NCBI GenBank assembly: GCA_023014365.1
Contig: JAEBUN010000008.1
Span: forward strand, 558,001-622,000
DNA from: Lepiota brunneoincarnata
Taxonomy: Eukaryota > Basidiomycota > Agaricomycetes > Agaricales > Agaricaceae
Direction of reading: 5' to 3'
DNA length: 64,000 nucleotides
Position numbers and translations under genes: made by a program. Below are positions 35,667 to 50,103 of the stretch, in pieces. Within the stretch, counting starts at the first letter, position 1; each line of letters begins with the position of its first letter. Under the pieces are notes generated by a model, which saw only the letters and a program-made list of their open reading frames with translations, made no database searches and was not told the DNA's origin.

Positions 35667-36268
35667 ATGTCCTCTGCTTTTGAAGGCATCGCCAAGCAGT
35701 TCACAGATTTTTACTATTCCACATTCGACACAAATCGCGGCAATCTTGCTGCCCTCTACGTGAGTAATCCTCTCTTTCCAGATCACCCGACCGATATATC
35801 TGCCGACATAGCGAGATGCTTCAATGCTAACATTCGAGGGAACACCGATCCTGGGCACAACCAACATCATTGAGAAGCTAACCGTAGGTGTCTTTCAGCG
35901 CCGCAGCTGCCACTGCCACTTACCCTCTGCGAACCCAGAGCCTCCCGTTCGCTCAGGTCCAACACAAGGTTACTACACTCGACGCGCAGCCCGCCGCTCC
36001 AGACTCAGCCAACATCCTCGTCAGCGTGACTGGTCTCCTTGTTGTACGTTGATTAATATACTTCTGCGGGCACCGTGATGCTCAACATCCGATGTCATCT
36101 CGCAGGTTGACGACAGCACAAATCCTTTGCAATTCAGCCAAGTATTCCAGCTCGTTCAAGATAAAGGAAACTACTTTGTGTAAGCCATCTCCTATCTACT
36201 CATAACCATGGACATTGACCAACTCAACTCTCAGCATGAATGACATGTTCCGCCTCAACTATGGCTGA
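35667..36268 (+). CDS. NTF2: Nuclear transport factor 2
   Basis: Imports RanGDP into the nucleus. Exons: MSSAFEGIAKQFTDFYYSTF to ALY; RDASMLTFEGTPILGTTNII to KLT; SLPFAQVQHKVTTLDAQP to TGLLV; VDDSTNPLQFSQVFQLVQDK; and MNDMFRLNYG, ending at 36268. All introns are 50-85 bp with GT-AG ends. The total of about 124 residues is the family's full length. Conserved features are the FYYSTFD start, the LTFEGT strand, the VQHKVTTLDAQP block and the RLNYG end. No damage seen. Confidence 0.95.
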
Positions 36269-36811
36269 GCACCTTATCGCTTTCTGATCCTTGAATTTCC
36301 GTCTTGTCCTCAATCATATATGACTCGTCCCTGCATGGCATTTGTTCCAGCAGTAGTTGTAGATGCATCATTTCGAAATTTCTCTAACGCTAAGTACCCT
36401 ACTGATTACCGCCTCTGAAACGTTCCCTCTCCGTCGGATAGATACTGCGGCCTGAGCGTTAGTATTGCCACGGGCCTGATAGATACGTCCTCCACTCTTC
36501 TAATCAGGGTGAAGTCATCAACCTGGTCAATCGATAAGAACTAAGGTTAACAGCTCTGTGATGCCAGTCCAAATAAATAAATAATTAACGAAATGACGTA
36601 TGGTGTCGAGACTAACGCTCGACAGAGATGGTCCGCAATCAGTTCAGTAGAGTCATTTTTTATTATTACCAAAGCTTTCACATCCAAACCAAATAGAGAT
36701 AAGAATAAAACGAGAGTGCAAAGTGAGGGTGATGCGAGATTAGGAAGGTAGCTGCAAGGATAAACGAGAAGCGCATAAATGGTAAGGGCACAAAATTGAC
36801 TCCTGGGGAGC
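36269..36811. other. Convergent gap NTF2-GH88
   Basis: 543 bp, AT-rich, no open frame of note. It should hold the two 3' untranslated regions. Confidence 0.5.
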
Positions 36812-38411
36812 TTATTCTAGCTGGTAGCCTGCTATACCACCACATGATGCAAGACCCATGGATATCAGTTCATTCCCAGCCCTGACAAAGTAGTAGTCCC
36901 CTACACAGCGGGTGAACATTGGGAGTCGCATACAGTCATTATTGATTAAATTGACGAACCATAGACGGTACCAGTCAATTGGTTATTGGCCGGCTTATTA
37001 ACCGTTCCGTTGGACAACAAGCTCTGCCACTCAGGCCTCCAAGCAAGTCTGGTGACATTGTTCAGAAGCTAAGAGGCGAAGTCAGAATCGGGGGCATAGA
37101 TAGATGAAACCGCGCACCCCGATGGCAGCATTACTCCATTGTCGCTTCGAAGCTGGTGATGTTTCGAGCCTCGAGAGCAAAAGTAAACCGTTAGCAGCAA
37201 TGGTAGAGGCAGAGGAATCCGCCGGACGTGGGGGAGGGACGGTAGGAGCGTTGAAATCCCTAGGAGACATCAACAGGTATGTAGTTGGTTGTTGGGCGAA
37301 AGCACTTACCATGGCACAATACCATCAGCCGGGATGTTGCTCAGGAAATAGTTCGCCAAACGGACCGCAGTGTCACGATATTGAGTATTACCCGTCAATC
37401 TCCACACTGAAAACGAGCCTCAGCAGCGCCCTGCTTCGAATGCGCACATGGAACTTACTATTTGCATAGCCATAAATACCCCATGCCTGACCACGAGACC
37501 ATGTGCTGAGGACCAGCAGGTGAGCAGATAGAAGCCAAGAGGACGAGTCACCTATACCTGCTGTCGGAGAAACCTTGAGCAGTTTTCTTCGCAGTAACTG
37601 CACCTGTCACCGAATTGTAATGAATCACATGCCAGGTCCCACCATCGGCACGTATGTGGTTTTTGATAGTCGTGTCAGCGTGGCGAGTGGCAATCGTTCG
37701 AAGGGTGTTGTTCCTGGTAAGGTCAGCAGAGTGGAAAAGCACCTCGAGGTTCATCATGTTATCGATAATGACCTATATTCAGGTGTGTCAGTATGCGGTT
37801 TGTGTTTAACCGTTGCTACACACGCACCTGGAAGTCTGGAGGTGCAGAGTCCCAACTCATCGTGCATCCTACTGCAGAGTTGAAGCGGTTCGCAAGTAGC
37901 CCGGCAAAGTTGTTGATGGCCGTAATAGCAGTTTGATTTGTTGGGTTACTGGGAACCGAACGTCAGCTAATAACGATTGCGAAAAACAAGCTTACATAGC
38001 CAGCTCTTCTACGAAGGGGTAGCTCAAGAACCCAACATCATGCCCTTGCCCGTTCCTGATCTCCAGCGGAATCAACGCGCTACTTGCTGACCGACCCAGA
38101 TGGAGCCAGTCTGCCAAGCCCAGCCCATTATTGGGGGTGGCACCGCACAGCGTCTTTCGCGTGTTCAACGCGTACCCCGTAGCAGGGAAGAACCCAGACG
38201 TCCAAGTATCAGGGCTAAACAGCAACCAATTCCCAGCAGCCTGGTCCGTATACTGAGGGTACCTGGTAGGGTTGGGGAGGGAGTTGAACGTCGCAAGGAT
38301 TTTTCGCGGAACCTGGCTTGAAAACAACTCTGGGGGCACGGCGGCCCCCGTAAGCAAAGCTGGCGCTAGGAGGGCCAGCGGCACTAACACAGGAGACACA
38401 GGGGGCTTCAT
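36812..38411 (-). CDS. Glycoside hydrolase family 88, unsaturated glucuronyl hydrolase
   Basis: Removes the 4,5-unsaturated uronic acid from oligosaccharides made by polysaccharide lyases; secreted. Start MKPPVSPVLVPLALLAPALL at 38411 is a signal peptide (the frame upstream starts at TTG). Family blocks read through several exons: WLLFSPDTWTSGFFPATGYA, DVGFLSYPFVEELAM, VIIDNMMNLEVLFHSADL, TWHVIHYNSVTGAV, TWSRGQAWGIYGYAN, DFNAPTVPPPRPADSSAST and, after a 60-bp intron, GDYYFVRAGNELISMGLASC to the stop at 36812. Aspartates in the DNMMN and PADSSA blocks correspond to the usual active-site region. About 430 residues. Suggests use of pectin- or glucuronan-type substrates. Confidence 0.85.
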
Positions 38412-41007
38412 GGGTACAACTCTCAACGAAGGGTGGGGAGCAAGAAATTCGGAAGCGAGTTGATGCTTCTAGTGGGATTTAATACGAAAGGCGTCTCATG
38501 TCCTCCGTGCCACGGACCGAGGGGGAAACCTCGTGAGCGAGCGCGAAGGCAAACACAATGGGCAGCATTGCCGTATGAGAGAGGTGGGTACGCGCAGAAG
38601 ATAGAGCAGATTGGAGGGCACAAGAAGTCCTGTCACCTGATGGCTGTACACACGTGTAGCCGGCGACGTGATCACTGCACAACTCCTCTAACACCTCTTT
38701 CTGAGAGGTTCAATGGATATGAGCTCTCACAGGTGTTGACAATAGGAATGCAGCCATTCATAGTGTATCTGTGCTGAGAGTCATGGATTTTCGTATGTTT
38801 TAGCTACGTCAGTAAACTGCCTTTTGGGGTCCTCGAGGTAATCAGCGATCACGACCCTGTCACAGGAGGGTTGACAAGTGTTTTATTAAATGGGACCAGT
38901 GACGTTTAGGCGAACATGGGAAAGGTGCGTATCTCGACTCAATGAATCATTGTTCGGCGTTCAACGTTCAAGCCTTCAAAAGGACCAGGCTATGTAATGA
39001 AGACTACACCATGTGATATTGTTCCACGTGGGTTCAACCAGTCTTCTGCCCACCACAACCAAAAAATTTTATCGTCTTGCAAATTTCCCAACAGAAGTCA
39101 AGTCCACTGACTAAAGGACTATTTCCGATCATAGTAATAATCCCTTAACAATAAATACACCTCCGAAGGATCGGAGACCGCGTGCCATAAATAATGCGCA
39201 GGCTCTGTTAATAGGGACAATAGGCAGTGTGTCCATGGTAATATAGATTCGTTCGTCGGCAACTAGTTAAGATCTCAGATGAGTAGAAGGCAACTTGATC
39301 AGCTCGAGTCCGATTAACGGCCGTACATTCCCGGTACTGTTGTCCGCGATACGGTCGAAGAAATGCTCCGCCGTCTTGAAGCTCGAGGCGCTCTAGGCGT
39401 CGAGGATCCTCTGACCCTTCTTCCACCGATTGGGCTGAACTCGCCGTGTTACACCAGCGTCGACCTAATTCTGCACCAACCTATTATTATTATCTTACCC
39501 TGTAGGATTGATGTTGATTGAGAGAAAGAAGGAAGTTACCTCTATTTGCATCTCAGATTGATAATTATCCCGAAGTGGTACATATAATTGTTGTAAGTAG
39601 GATTCTGGACTTACACCCTGAAGGAATCAGTACAGGAATAGGTAATAGGCCACATGCCCAGAAACCTGTGTGGGTCGGAGCGTACCTGGACGACCATATT
39701 ATCGACCAATGGACTACATACTCCTGATTCCAAGTCCTACGATATATCTGGATCCAGAGTTTGATAACAGTGAGGAACGAGTGCCTCCCTCCGGACGGGC
39801 ATGATCCTTCATCGTCATACATAGTTCCTAAACGATTGTTATCAGCCGAAGGACCACAGCTAATCAGGACTTTACCGTCAGCATCGTATCGGTGGTGGCT
39901 TCAGGATAATTCGTTGGTGTGGTTCATTCGTTGATGCTTCAGTTTCAAACCTAAAAACAAGAAAATGGTGTCCTAATCTTCAATGCAGCCTGAATCGTTC
40001 GGCCAGATTATGTGGTTATTAATGGCAGCGATGGCGATTTCTGCTACCTTGGTTCTCTAGAAACCCTCGGCGTATAGGAATCGTTCTAGACGCACACTCA
40101 GAGTTTTTTGACAGGAAAAACATTTGGAGACCCAGCAGTGCGTTCGGGGCTGCTGTTACCGCCAAGTACAACAAGCAGATGTTATGAGGATCGGCCTAAG
40201 AGGGTATCCTAGGACCTCATGTGTTCTTCTGTGCGGCGGTGCTGCGGATGAGTATGTAAAGCGCATCCAAAGCAAGCAAGACTTCAGAGGTGAGGGCGTT
40301 CTAAGGCAGTGGACCATTGTCTCCCTACCTGGGAACTCGGTGGGCCTTTTTGCAGTTTCGGGAACGACAAATCCCGCCATGAGACATCCAAAAGAAAGAG
40401 CGGGACCGGCTTCTTGACCTCATGGGATGCGGCGCGGAGGACGATTGAACATGTGAAAGTTGTGAGCCATGACATGACTGCGGTATTGGTTCCGTACAAT
40501 ATCGGAAGGCTAGTAAGAGATAAAGCGAGGCCTGGTAGTCTGAAGCGGGATCCGCTCTAGATCCAAGATACAAACCAGAGGATGGAAGAAGGTTATAGCG
40601 TGGGATCGTAGCTGTGCCGAGCACTCTTACAACACGTGTGCATTTCAACAGGTATTTGGTATGAGTTCGCCGTGCCCTGATTTGTGGGCAGCACAGACCT
40701 AGCGACTATTCATTAGTTTTGCGGTATCGAAGTCAAAGTTGACTGTTGGCAGAGCGCAGCAACTGGAATCTCAAGGGCCGTTAAGTCAAGTTGCACAGCC
40801 TGTGCAGAACTCATACGTAGTCGTGGAGAGACTCCGCAGCAGCGAGAGTGAATATAGGGGCGAGTGCAAGCGAAGAATAAATGTGGCTTGTAAATCGCTT
40901 TGGCCAAGTTTGGTCATTTTGAGGGTTGTCCGCGCACACCGCCTCGTGTCCATTGCTTTCATTATCTCTCTCAACGCAGTCATCCCATCCTTCGCTCTCC
41001 TATAGAC
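38412..41007. other. 2.6-kb stretch with no supported gene
   Basis: Short frames occur on both strands; the largest on the minus strand is around 40160-40650 and another is at 39208-39426. Some could be exons of an unrecognised gene, since a GT...TAG intron-like segment occurs near 39880-39830, but no family motif or long spliced frame emerges. The first few hundred bases are the GH88 promoter side and the last few hundred the VPS1 promoter side. Confidence 0.45.
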
Positions 41008-43659
<2,652 letters not shown>

Positions 43660-44887
43660 GCGAGTTGGGAGACACTACCAATGCTCAAGTCGTCACTATT
43701 CATTTATCTCACAGGCTAGCTGGTGGAGGTAATTGGCTTTGTTTTTCTATCAACTCATCATCGTACACGCTTAGTACTGTAATACCCTCTACACCTTGAT
43801 ATATTTACTCCGCATTTTTCCTTCGGATTATTGGCTGACCGTAATTCCTTGGCTTATCTCTGCTATTTTGGCCGTCCGGAAACAAGAACAAGGAGTATCA
43901 ATGTCTGCCTGGAATTTCTCAAAATGTGGCGCTAGATTATTCTTCTGGACGGTTTTGTATGGGGGGGCCCTTCCGCCGCGCTGCCGGCCGTGCGCGGAAT
44001 CCCCATTCCATCACCTTGATCACACGGAAAACCATCAATTTGTTCAACAGCATCCTGGCGTCAAGATAACCCTTACTTAGCGGCAGCTTTGTTGTGGATG
44101 ATCATCGAAGCAGAAGGGTTCCATTCGATCAGATGAACGATTTCTGGGCGTCGTGCGCCTTGACTTTTAACGCTTGCGACTTGTCCATTCTATGTTCCTT
44201 AAAAGGAAAGCTGTGTGATTACGGAGATGAAACGTGGCAGTGCCTGCGCACCTTTCGTTTGCACCAATACTGGCTGCAGGCGAGTGGCGTCCTGGTCTTA
44301 TGAACCAGCTCCCTACAGAAGATGCGTACACCGAGCTTGCGTTTAATGTGAGCGGAGGAGCACGACGGTCGTCGTGCGAAAAAGAAGGAAAGGCTTTGTC
44401 AGAGTTTACATTGGGTGATGCAATGACTGCGCGTCTAGCGCCCGATGCCGGTATGTTCCGAGCCGAGAGTGTATTTATATCCTCGCGCTGGACAACGAGT
44501 GGATACTGGGTGTCTGTAATGGAAGTCTGATTTTCTTGAGACAGATGAAAGATGCCAGTAAGAATATGAGAGCTTGATGCAGAAAGTGGCAAGGGGAGAG
44601 GGAGGATGAGGGAAACTCTGAGTGGCGCCATGGTTGTCATGATGATGGCAGTGGTCGTCAGGGTGGATCAGACGACGTGGCAGTCCCTCATTCCTCGTTC
44701 CCTCCTAACTCTCTTCATGCACAGACTGGCTGACGAAACACCTTATGGCGTGGATCTTTTGAGCTGAAGGTGTCAGAAAATAATGGGAGTGCTAGGGAGG
44801 GAATGCGGGCAGTGGGGACGGGAGGGCGGAAATGGGACCATCCACAGGACAAGGGAACAAAGGAGGAAGAGTTACGTAATGTGCTAT
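43660..44887. other. VPS1-TBP gap
   Basis: 1.2 kb upstream of the TBP promoter, mostly non-coding, containing one possible short reverse-strand gene (44167-44640, listed separately). Confidence 0.45.
44167..44640 (-). CDS. Short hypothetical frame, possibly secreted
   Basis: An ATG-started frame of 157 residues whose first 22 residues (MTTMAPLRVSLILPLPLPLS...) are hydrophobic enough for a signal peptide. The rest is Ser/Arg-rich with two Cys-poor halves and no recognised motif. It occupies the promoter side of TBP on the other strand. It may be a chance frame; nothing beyond length and the hydrophobic start supports it. Confidence 0.25.
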   Translation of the reverse strand: MTTMAPLRVSLILPLPLPLSASSSHILTGIFHLSQENQTSITDTQYPLVVQREDINTLSARNIPASGARRAVIASPNVNSDKAFPSFSHDDRRAPPLTLNASSVYASSVGSWFIRPGRHSPAASIGANERCAGTATFHLRNHTAFLLRNIEWTSRKR

Positions 44888-44928
44888 TGACTCATTAGTC
44901 GGAGTTTGAAATCTCAAAGGTATATAAG
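44888..44928 (+). promoter_or_regulatory. TBP promoter: TGACTCA site and TATA box
   Basis: TGACTCA (44888-44894), the classic Gcn4/AP-1-type bZIP site, lies 27 bp before TATATAAG (44921-44928). The TATA box is 82 bp upstream of the TBP ATG, with a pyrimidine-rich CTTTC...CCCCAACCA stretch between that could mark the start of transcription. Confidence 0.55.
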
Positions 44929-45002
44929 GCCGCCCTTTCGCGGTTCAAATTCGCTCTTTCCCCCCAACCACTACTTTCCCACGCTATCGTAAAATTTTGC
45001 CG

Positions 45003-46197
45003 ATGTCTTTCGCGTTGCCTGCTCGTCAAGTCACCTTCTCTCGCCCCAACGCTTCACAGCAGCAACCGTACCAGCCCCCTCAGCAACCCCAGTACCAGCC
45101 CCCTCAGCCCCATGGTCTCGCTCTCCCGACCGGCAACCCCTACAACACCCAACAGCAATCCAGTAGTGGCATTGCTCTCCCTGGACCGTCTCCGTTGTCC
45201 AACTCCTATACTCCCCCACAGTCCCAGCAGGCCCAGGCCACCGTGACTAAGCCGTCGCCGAGTCAGACCACCGCTGCCCCCGTCACTGCCGCCACTGGGC
45301 CTTCCACATCTTCGGCTACAACACCTGTTCCGTCCACGCCAGCACCCCTTACTCTTGAGCAGCAACATATTACCGCTGTCGAGGGCATTGTCCCTACACT
45401 GCAGAATATTGTTGCTACCGTCAACTTAGACTGTCGGCTTGACCTCAAGACCATTGCCTTGCACGCAAGAAACGCCGAATACAATCCCAAGGTTGGTATT
45501 AACCATTTGTTTTAATGTTTGCGGCAAATCGAACTGCTCGATTTTCGCATGATCTAGCGTTTCGCGGCCGTCATTATGCGTATCCGAGATCCGAAGACCA
45601 CCGCCCTCATCTTTGCATCGGGCAAGATGGTTGTGACGGGCGCGAAGTCGGAGGACGATTCGCGTCTGGCGTCGCGTAAATACGCGCGTATCGTGCAAAA
45701 ATTGGGCTTCGATGCCAAATTTTCCGAGTTCAAAATTCAAAATATCGTCGGTAGCTGTGATGTTAAGTTCCCCATTCGTTTGGAGGGTCTTGCATACAGC
45801 CACGGCCAATTCAGCAGCTACGAGCCTGAGGTACGTCACTTCCCCTAAATCATGATGGGGATTAGTGCTCAGATTCTCGTGCAGCTGTTCCCTGGTCTGA
45901 TCTATCGTATGATCAAGCCCAAGGTTGTGCTGCTTATCTTTGTCTCGGGCAAGATTGTCTTGACGGGTGCAAAGGTGAATTTCCCTTTCCCCCTACCTTC
46001 TTTTCGTGCCCCTTCCACTCGGGGTCTTCCCGACCCTGCTCAGCGACGCGGGGTCGCTAGCTTGACTTGGACGTCACAATTTTGTCCCTTGTGATCAGTG
46101 CTGACCTTCGTTCTTTCGCGACCACCAGGTCCGAGAAGAGATTTATACTGCATTCAACACCATCTATACGGTGTTATGCGAGTTCCGCAAACCATAG
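45003..46197 (+). CDS. TBP: TATA-box-binding protein
   Basis: Core promoter recognition factor for all three nuclear RNA polymerases. The N-terminus ([15 protein letters not shown]) leads into a Gln/Pro/Ser/Thr-rich variable region of about 115 residues. The saddle domain follows in two repeats: [68 protein letters not shown], then [66 protein letters not shown], ending FRKP at 46197. Four exons, canonical splices. The saddle is intact, as expected for an essential gene. Confidence 0.97.
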
Positions 46198-46716
46198 CTG
46201 GTCATCAGCATCAAACCTCACTCTATGCCCCTTGTTTGAACCCCGCCTCGTGATCCATGGTCCCCACTTTTTCTTTTGGGCTGTCTTCGTCTTCGGGGGA
46301 TTTTGCGTCGCGTCGAGGCTGAGGATAGAGGAGACAAAATATTTCTGATGTGTCCCCCCCTGACCGCGCGATCGCAGCGCACGTCGCGCTGTTGTTTACT
46401 GGGTCGAGGTCACGGTTTCATACGATTTCCTGCTTTCACCGCATGACTCTTGACAAAAACGCACTCAAGGACACCATATCCACAAGCATACATACATTCG
46501 CACATATACATATAGTAGTCTAAATAAAATTGCAATTTGTACATTAATAACCTGTGTCGAAAACAACCAGGCTGTTTCAAGCTAAATGCCTTGACTGTCA
46601 GCCATAACCATGCGGGTATGGTATAAGTAACCTGGACTGGTACGGGATATCTCCTTAATTCCTTACCGCGTCCCAACAGCTGACCACTGTCGAAGGTGAT
46701 CGTTTTTATCGTTGGG
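46198..46716. other. TBP-GH5 gap
   Basis: About 520 bp. The reverse-strand frame at 46410-46814 has low complexity (runs of Tyr, Cys, Met) and no family features, so I do not call it a gene. Confidence 0.5.
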
Positions 46717-48642
46717 ATGTACAACTTGACCGCCGTTCTTGGGCCTCTCTGGTTGGTACAAAGTCTCGTCAATCCGTCGCCTGGCGCGTCTTCTAGTGTC
46801 GACTCCGTATACAAGATCTTGGAAAATTCCGCTTCAAACGTAGCAAGGAAAGAACAGGCCCAGGATTGCCATGTCGAGCCCTATAATGTCTTTGTTCAAG
46901 CTCCTTCTTTCCCCCCATTCGACCAGACTCGCGCCAACGTTTTCCGCTACAGGCAGCAGCAGGGTGTCAATCTTGGTTCCTGGCGAGTACCTTGATCACC
47001 TACTCACCATACACCCATGGGTCGTTTACGAGCCCATCTACAGGTTTCTTCACGAGCAATGGATGACACCATCCGTCTATAATTGCGCCGCCGATCCCAA
47101 AATAGCTGAAATTGATATCGCTGGTGGATGGGGTGGTCCAGCAAATGCGAGAGCCGTGCTCGAAAAACATTGGGACTCGTTCATCACAGCTGATGATTTC
47201 AGCTATTTGGCTAGCATCGGAATCAACACCGTTCGGATCCCGATTGGTTATTGGATCGCCGGACCATCTTTCATGACTGGTACCCCGTTTGAGCCGTTCA
47301 TCTCTGTCTATACGAATGCTTGGCCAAGGTTTCTACGTGCACTTAGCCAAGCGGACCAATTTGGTATCGGTGTTCTTGTTGATCTCCATGGTGCACCTGG
47401 TAGCCAGAATGGTCAACACCACTCGGGTATTTCGGACGGGCAGACGAACCTATTCAACTCACAGGTGTATCAGGCGAAGACAATTGAGGTTCTCGAGTTT
47501 CTGGTAGAACAGCTGGGTCCGATTTCGAATGTCATTGGGATCCAACTATTGAACGAGCCGGCTGGAGACCCTACCTTGGAAGGCTTTTGTGAGTACACTC
47601 ATTTTCGGTGCTCCTTCGATTTCCTGACGTCGTTGTAGATGAACGCGCGATTAGTGCCATGAGGAAAGTGCCCTTCTATGGCCCAAAGATACCCCTATAC
47701 ATCCATGACGGGTTCGATATGGACCGTTTCGTGCCATTTGTCGCAGGTAGACAAGATTTCCTGGTTGAAGACCACCATTCCTACTTCGTCTTTACGGATG
47801 GCGATATGAAGGAGTCCGCAGACCAGCATACAAAGGATGTCCAAGGTGGTATCGCTGAGAGTCTTCAGAGGGATGCCCTTGGAGAACGTCATAACTTAAT
47901 CGTCGGAGAATGGTCATGTGCCTTGACGGCGGAAAGCCTTGCTCGTCAGAAAGACAAGGTGCAGGCACAAAGGACTTTCTGTACTGCTCAGGCACAGGTG
48001 TATGGGGATTCCACAGCTGGGTGGCATTTTTGGTGTATGCCCGAATTCCTTTTTTTTTCGATCGATATAGTTGACAGTCGCTGAACAGCGTACAAGAATG
48101 AACAGTGCAAAGATGATGTGGGCTGGTGTTTTCTGCGCGCAGTTGGCCTAGCTTTGCCATGGACATTCTTCTCCTACGATGCTATGACAACTGCCGACCA
48201 AGTTCGATATGCTTCTGTCAAGGCGGGCAGCCTCAATAATCTCACTGACCATGAAATCACCGCTATTTTGAACCAGCCGCCGGACGATGGTCAGGATCAC
48301 GGACGAAGCATTGGGGGAAGCTCTACGAAGGACACCCAACATCGTTTCGAGGTAATCCACCAGCGCTACAAAGCCAGATATGACCAGAAGCAACCGGGGA
48401 TGAATAGCACCAACTCGAGCGGTATAAAAGGTTTCGAGGACGGTTACCAAACGGCTGCGGTTTTTGCGATGTACGGCATGTCGAAGCTGGGCTTCATCGA
48501 GCAATACATCAATGAAGCAATATCAAGAGCTGGGCGTAATCAAGCGTTAACTGGAACCGAGGGTGATTACGCTGCTGGGTTTCGGGTTGGCCTAGCGTTT
48601 GGAGAGCGAAAGGTGCTAGAAGCTGCTAAATCCCGACCGTAG
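46717..48642 (+). CDS. Glycoside hydrolase family 5 exo-beta-1,3-glucanase-like
   Basis: Likely glucan exo-1,3-beta-glucosidase of the GH5 type related to fission-yeast Exg3. The core starts FRYRQQQGVNLGSW, then after an intron FLHEQWMTPSVY, WDSFITADDFSYLASIGINT, VRIPIGYW, GIGVLVDLHGAPGSQNG, NVIGIQLLNEPAGDP (acid/base Glu), HDGFDMDRF, FLVEDHHSYFVF and LIVGEWSCAL (nucleophile Glu). A C-terminal extension (DDGQDHGRSIGG...AAGFRVGLAFGER) follows and ends at 48642. No signal peptide is apparent, so the enzyme may be intracellular; the start ATG at 46717 is uncertain. The first intron (about 46993-47041) is one base out of frame in my model. Confidence 0.82.
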
Positions 48643-48896
48643 ACAAGCGAGAACATGATTAATTCTGTGAGAGGCGGCCAAAAACTGAGTACACCATATG
48701 AAGCAAAATATTCTGGTCATAAGGGGCATACAAGTTTCATGGGGAAATAAGCACAATCTATACAGATGGGACATGTGAACATCCATTCAGCTAATTCAGG
48801 AAGTCCAGCAGTGTCACGATTGATCCAGAATTTATCATTTACCTGCGAGTATCGATCGTTGGTCAAGAGGATGGTCGCGCCACGGGATATGAAAAC

Positions 48897-49319
48897 TCAC
48901 AATCCACACACCGAGGCAGCTACCTGTACAGCGGCAACATCGACACGACCGAGTTCAACAGCCCGGCCACCAGTAAGCTCATCCATCGCAGCCTGCGCGA
49001 TGTTGAAGCCCGCACGCCCAACATCGATAGCCAACACATTAATGCTCTTCCTCACACCCTGACCATTGGTGAAGGTAAGCTGCCAACAAGTTCCACATGC
49101 GGGAGAGTCAAATCCAGTAACAGCGGGCGCCCCACCAATATGAGGGAACCTTGGTAGAGAGCCGAAGGTGGTGAAGCCGCGGGTGATGAGACCGTGATCC
49201 CCGGTGGAGCAAGCAACGATGGTGAGGGAGTTGGACCTATTGTCGTAAACGGGGTCGTAGCTGAGACTGACGGCCGATACGAGGGCAGGGAGGGCGACGA
49301 GAGTGGCTAAGAACTTCAT
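48897..49319 (-). CDS. Cerato-platanin
   Basis: Small secreted protein of fungal walls and culture fluid that binds chitin oligomers and loosens cellulose. MKFLATLVALPALVSAVSLS is a signal peptide; the mature part begins VSLSYDPVYDN. The four Cys of the family are present: VACSTGDHGL, SPACGTCWQLTF and ASVCGL at the end. The frame upstream of 49319 starts at a non-ATG codon and is not needed. Single exon, about 140 residues, full family length. A TATA box lies about 85 bp upstream. Confidence 0.95.
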   Translation of the reverse strand: MKFLATLVALPALVSAVSLSYDPVYDNRSNSLTIVACSTGDHGLITRGFTTFGSLPRFPHIGGAPAVTGFDSPACGTCWQLTFTNGQGVRKSINVLAIDVGRAGFNIAQAAMDELTGGRAVELGRVDVAAVQVAASVCGL

Positions 49320-49401
49320 AGCGGGCTTTGCGTTGGAAGATGTCACTCGTGAGTCGTTAGTTGTGGATGCAACTGGATGATGAAGTCGGTGGATATCGAG
49401 G

Positions 49402-49409
49402 TTTTTATA
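49402..49409 (-). promoter_or_regulatory. TATA box of the cerato-platanin gene
   Basis: Read on the minus strand as TATAAAAA, 83-90 bp upstream of the ATG at 49319. Confidence 0.6.
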
Positions 49410-50103
49410 GACCAGACGAGTTCTGGACCCGGTAGACGCGAAACGACGATATTCCCGGAAAGTGTCATAATGAGGACTCGAGTACATGGGTGCGGTGAAT
49501 GTTCACCGTCAAGAGACCTGGGGATGAGTATCAGCTGACAAGAAGAAGCGGGCGAATGAAGCCTGGTGCTCCGGTTATATTCGTTGGGGGTATCGAGAGA
49601 AGCTCAAAAACCAAATTTGCATCCTTGGTGAGAACCGGACAGAACTTGAGGGGATGTCAGGTGTGGACAGTGTCCCAGGATGGAAGATTTGGCATGAGGC
49701 ACTGGGAAGTCCTGGAGTTTAACCGCTCGCCATCGGGCCTCGACTCGGGCGAGTCGCGATCACCGACGCACCGAGGCCAGTGGGAGACGAGGCGACTTTC
49801 CGCAAACTGCCAGCCTGGGAGTTGAAATGGTGAACTTCTCTTCTATGTGCCAGATCAGAACCCATCGTGAGTTTAAGTCGCCAAGAGTGCTCTGTTGGTC
49901 ACGGTTGAGAAACTTTGGTGCCAGATAACTGACGGATACAGCTGGACTGAAATATTAGGTCTGTTCGTGAGGATGATGTTGCGGTAGGAACTGGTTGGTC
50001 GCTTCTCGACTTCACGTCGCACTGGGACCCCGGACAACAGGCGTCATTGTCGCCTACAATGATGTCATGCCAACATATCCCACACGCTCTGCTCCTCTAT
50101 AAT
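49410..50103. other. Gap between cerato-platanin and the next gene
   Basis: About 700 bp of divergent upstream DNA. The plus-strand frame starting at 49499 has no family features. Confidence 0.45.

Noticed and set aside
46410..46814. Minus-strand frame of 134 codons upstream of the GH5 gene
   Set aside because: Low-complexity Tyr/Cys/Met composition, no motif, and overlap with the likely GH5 start region.
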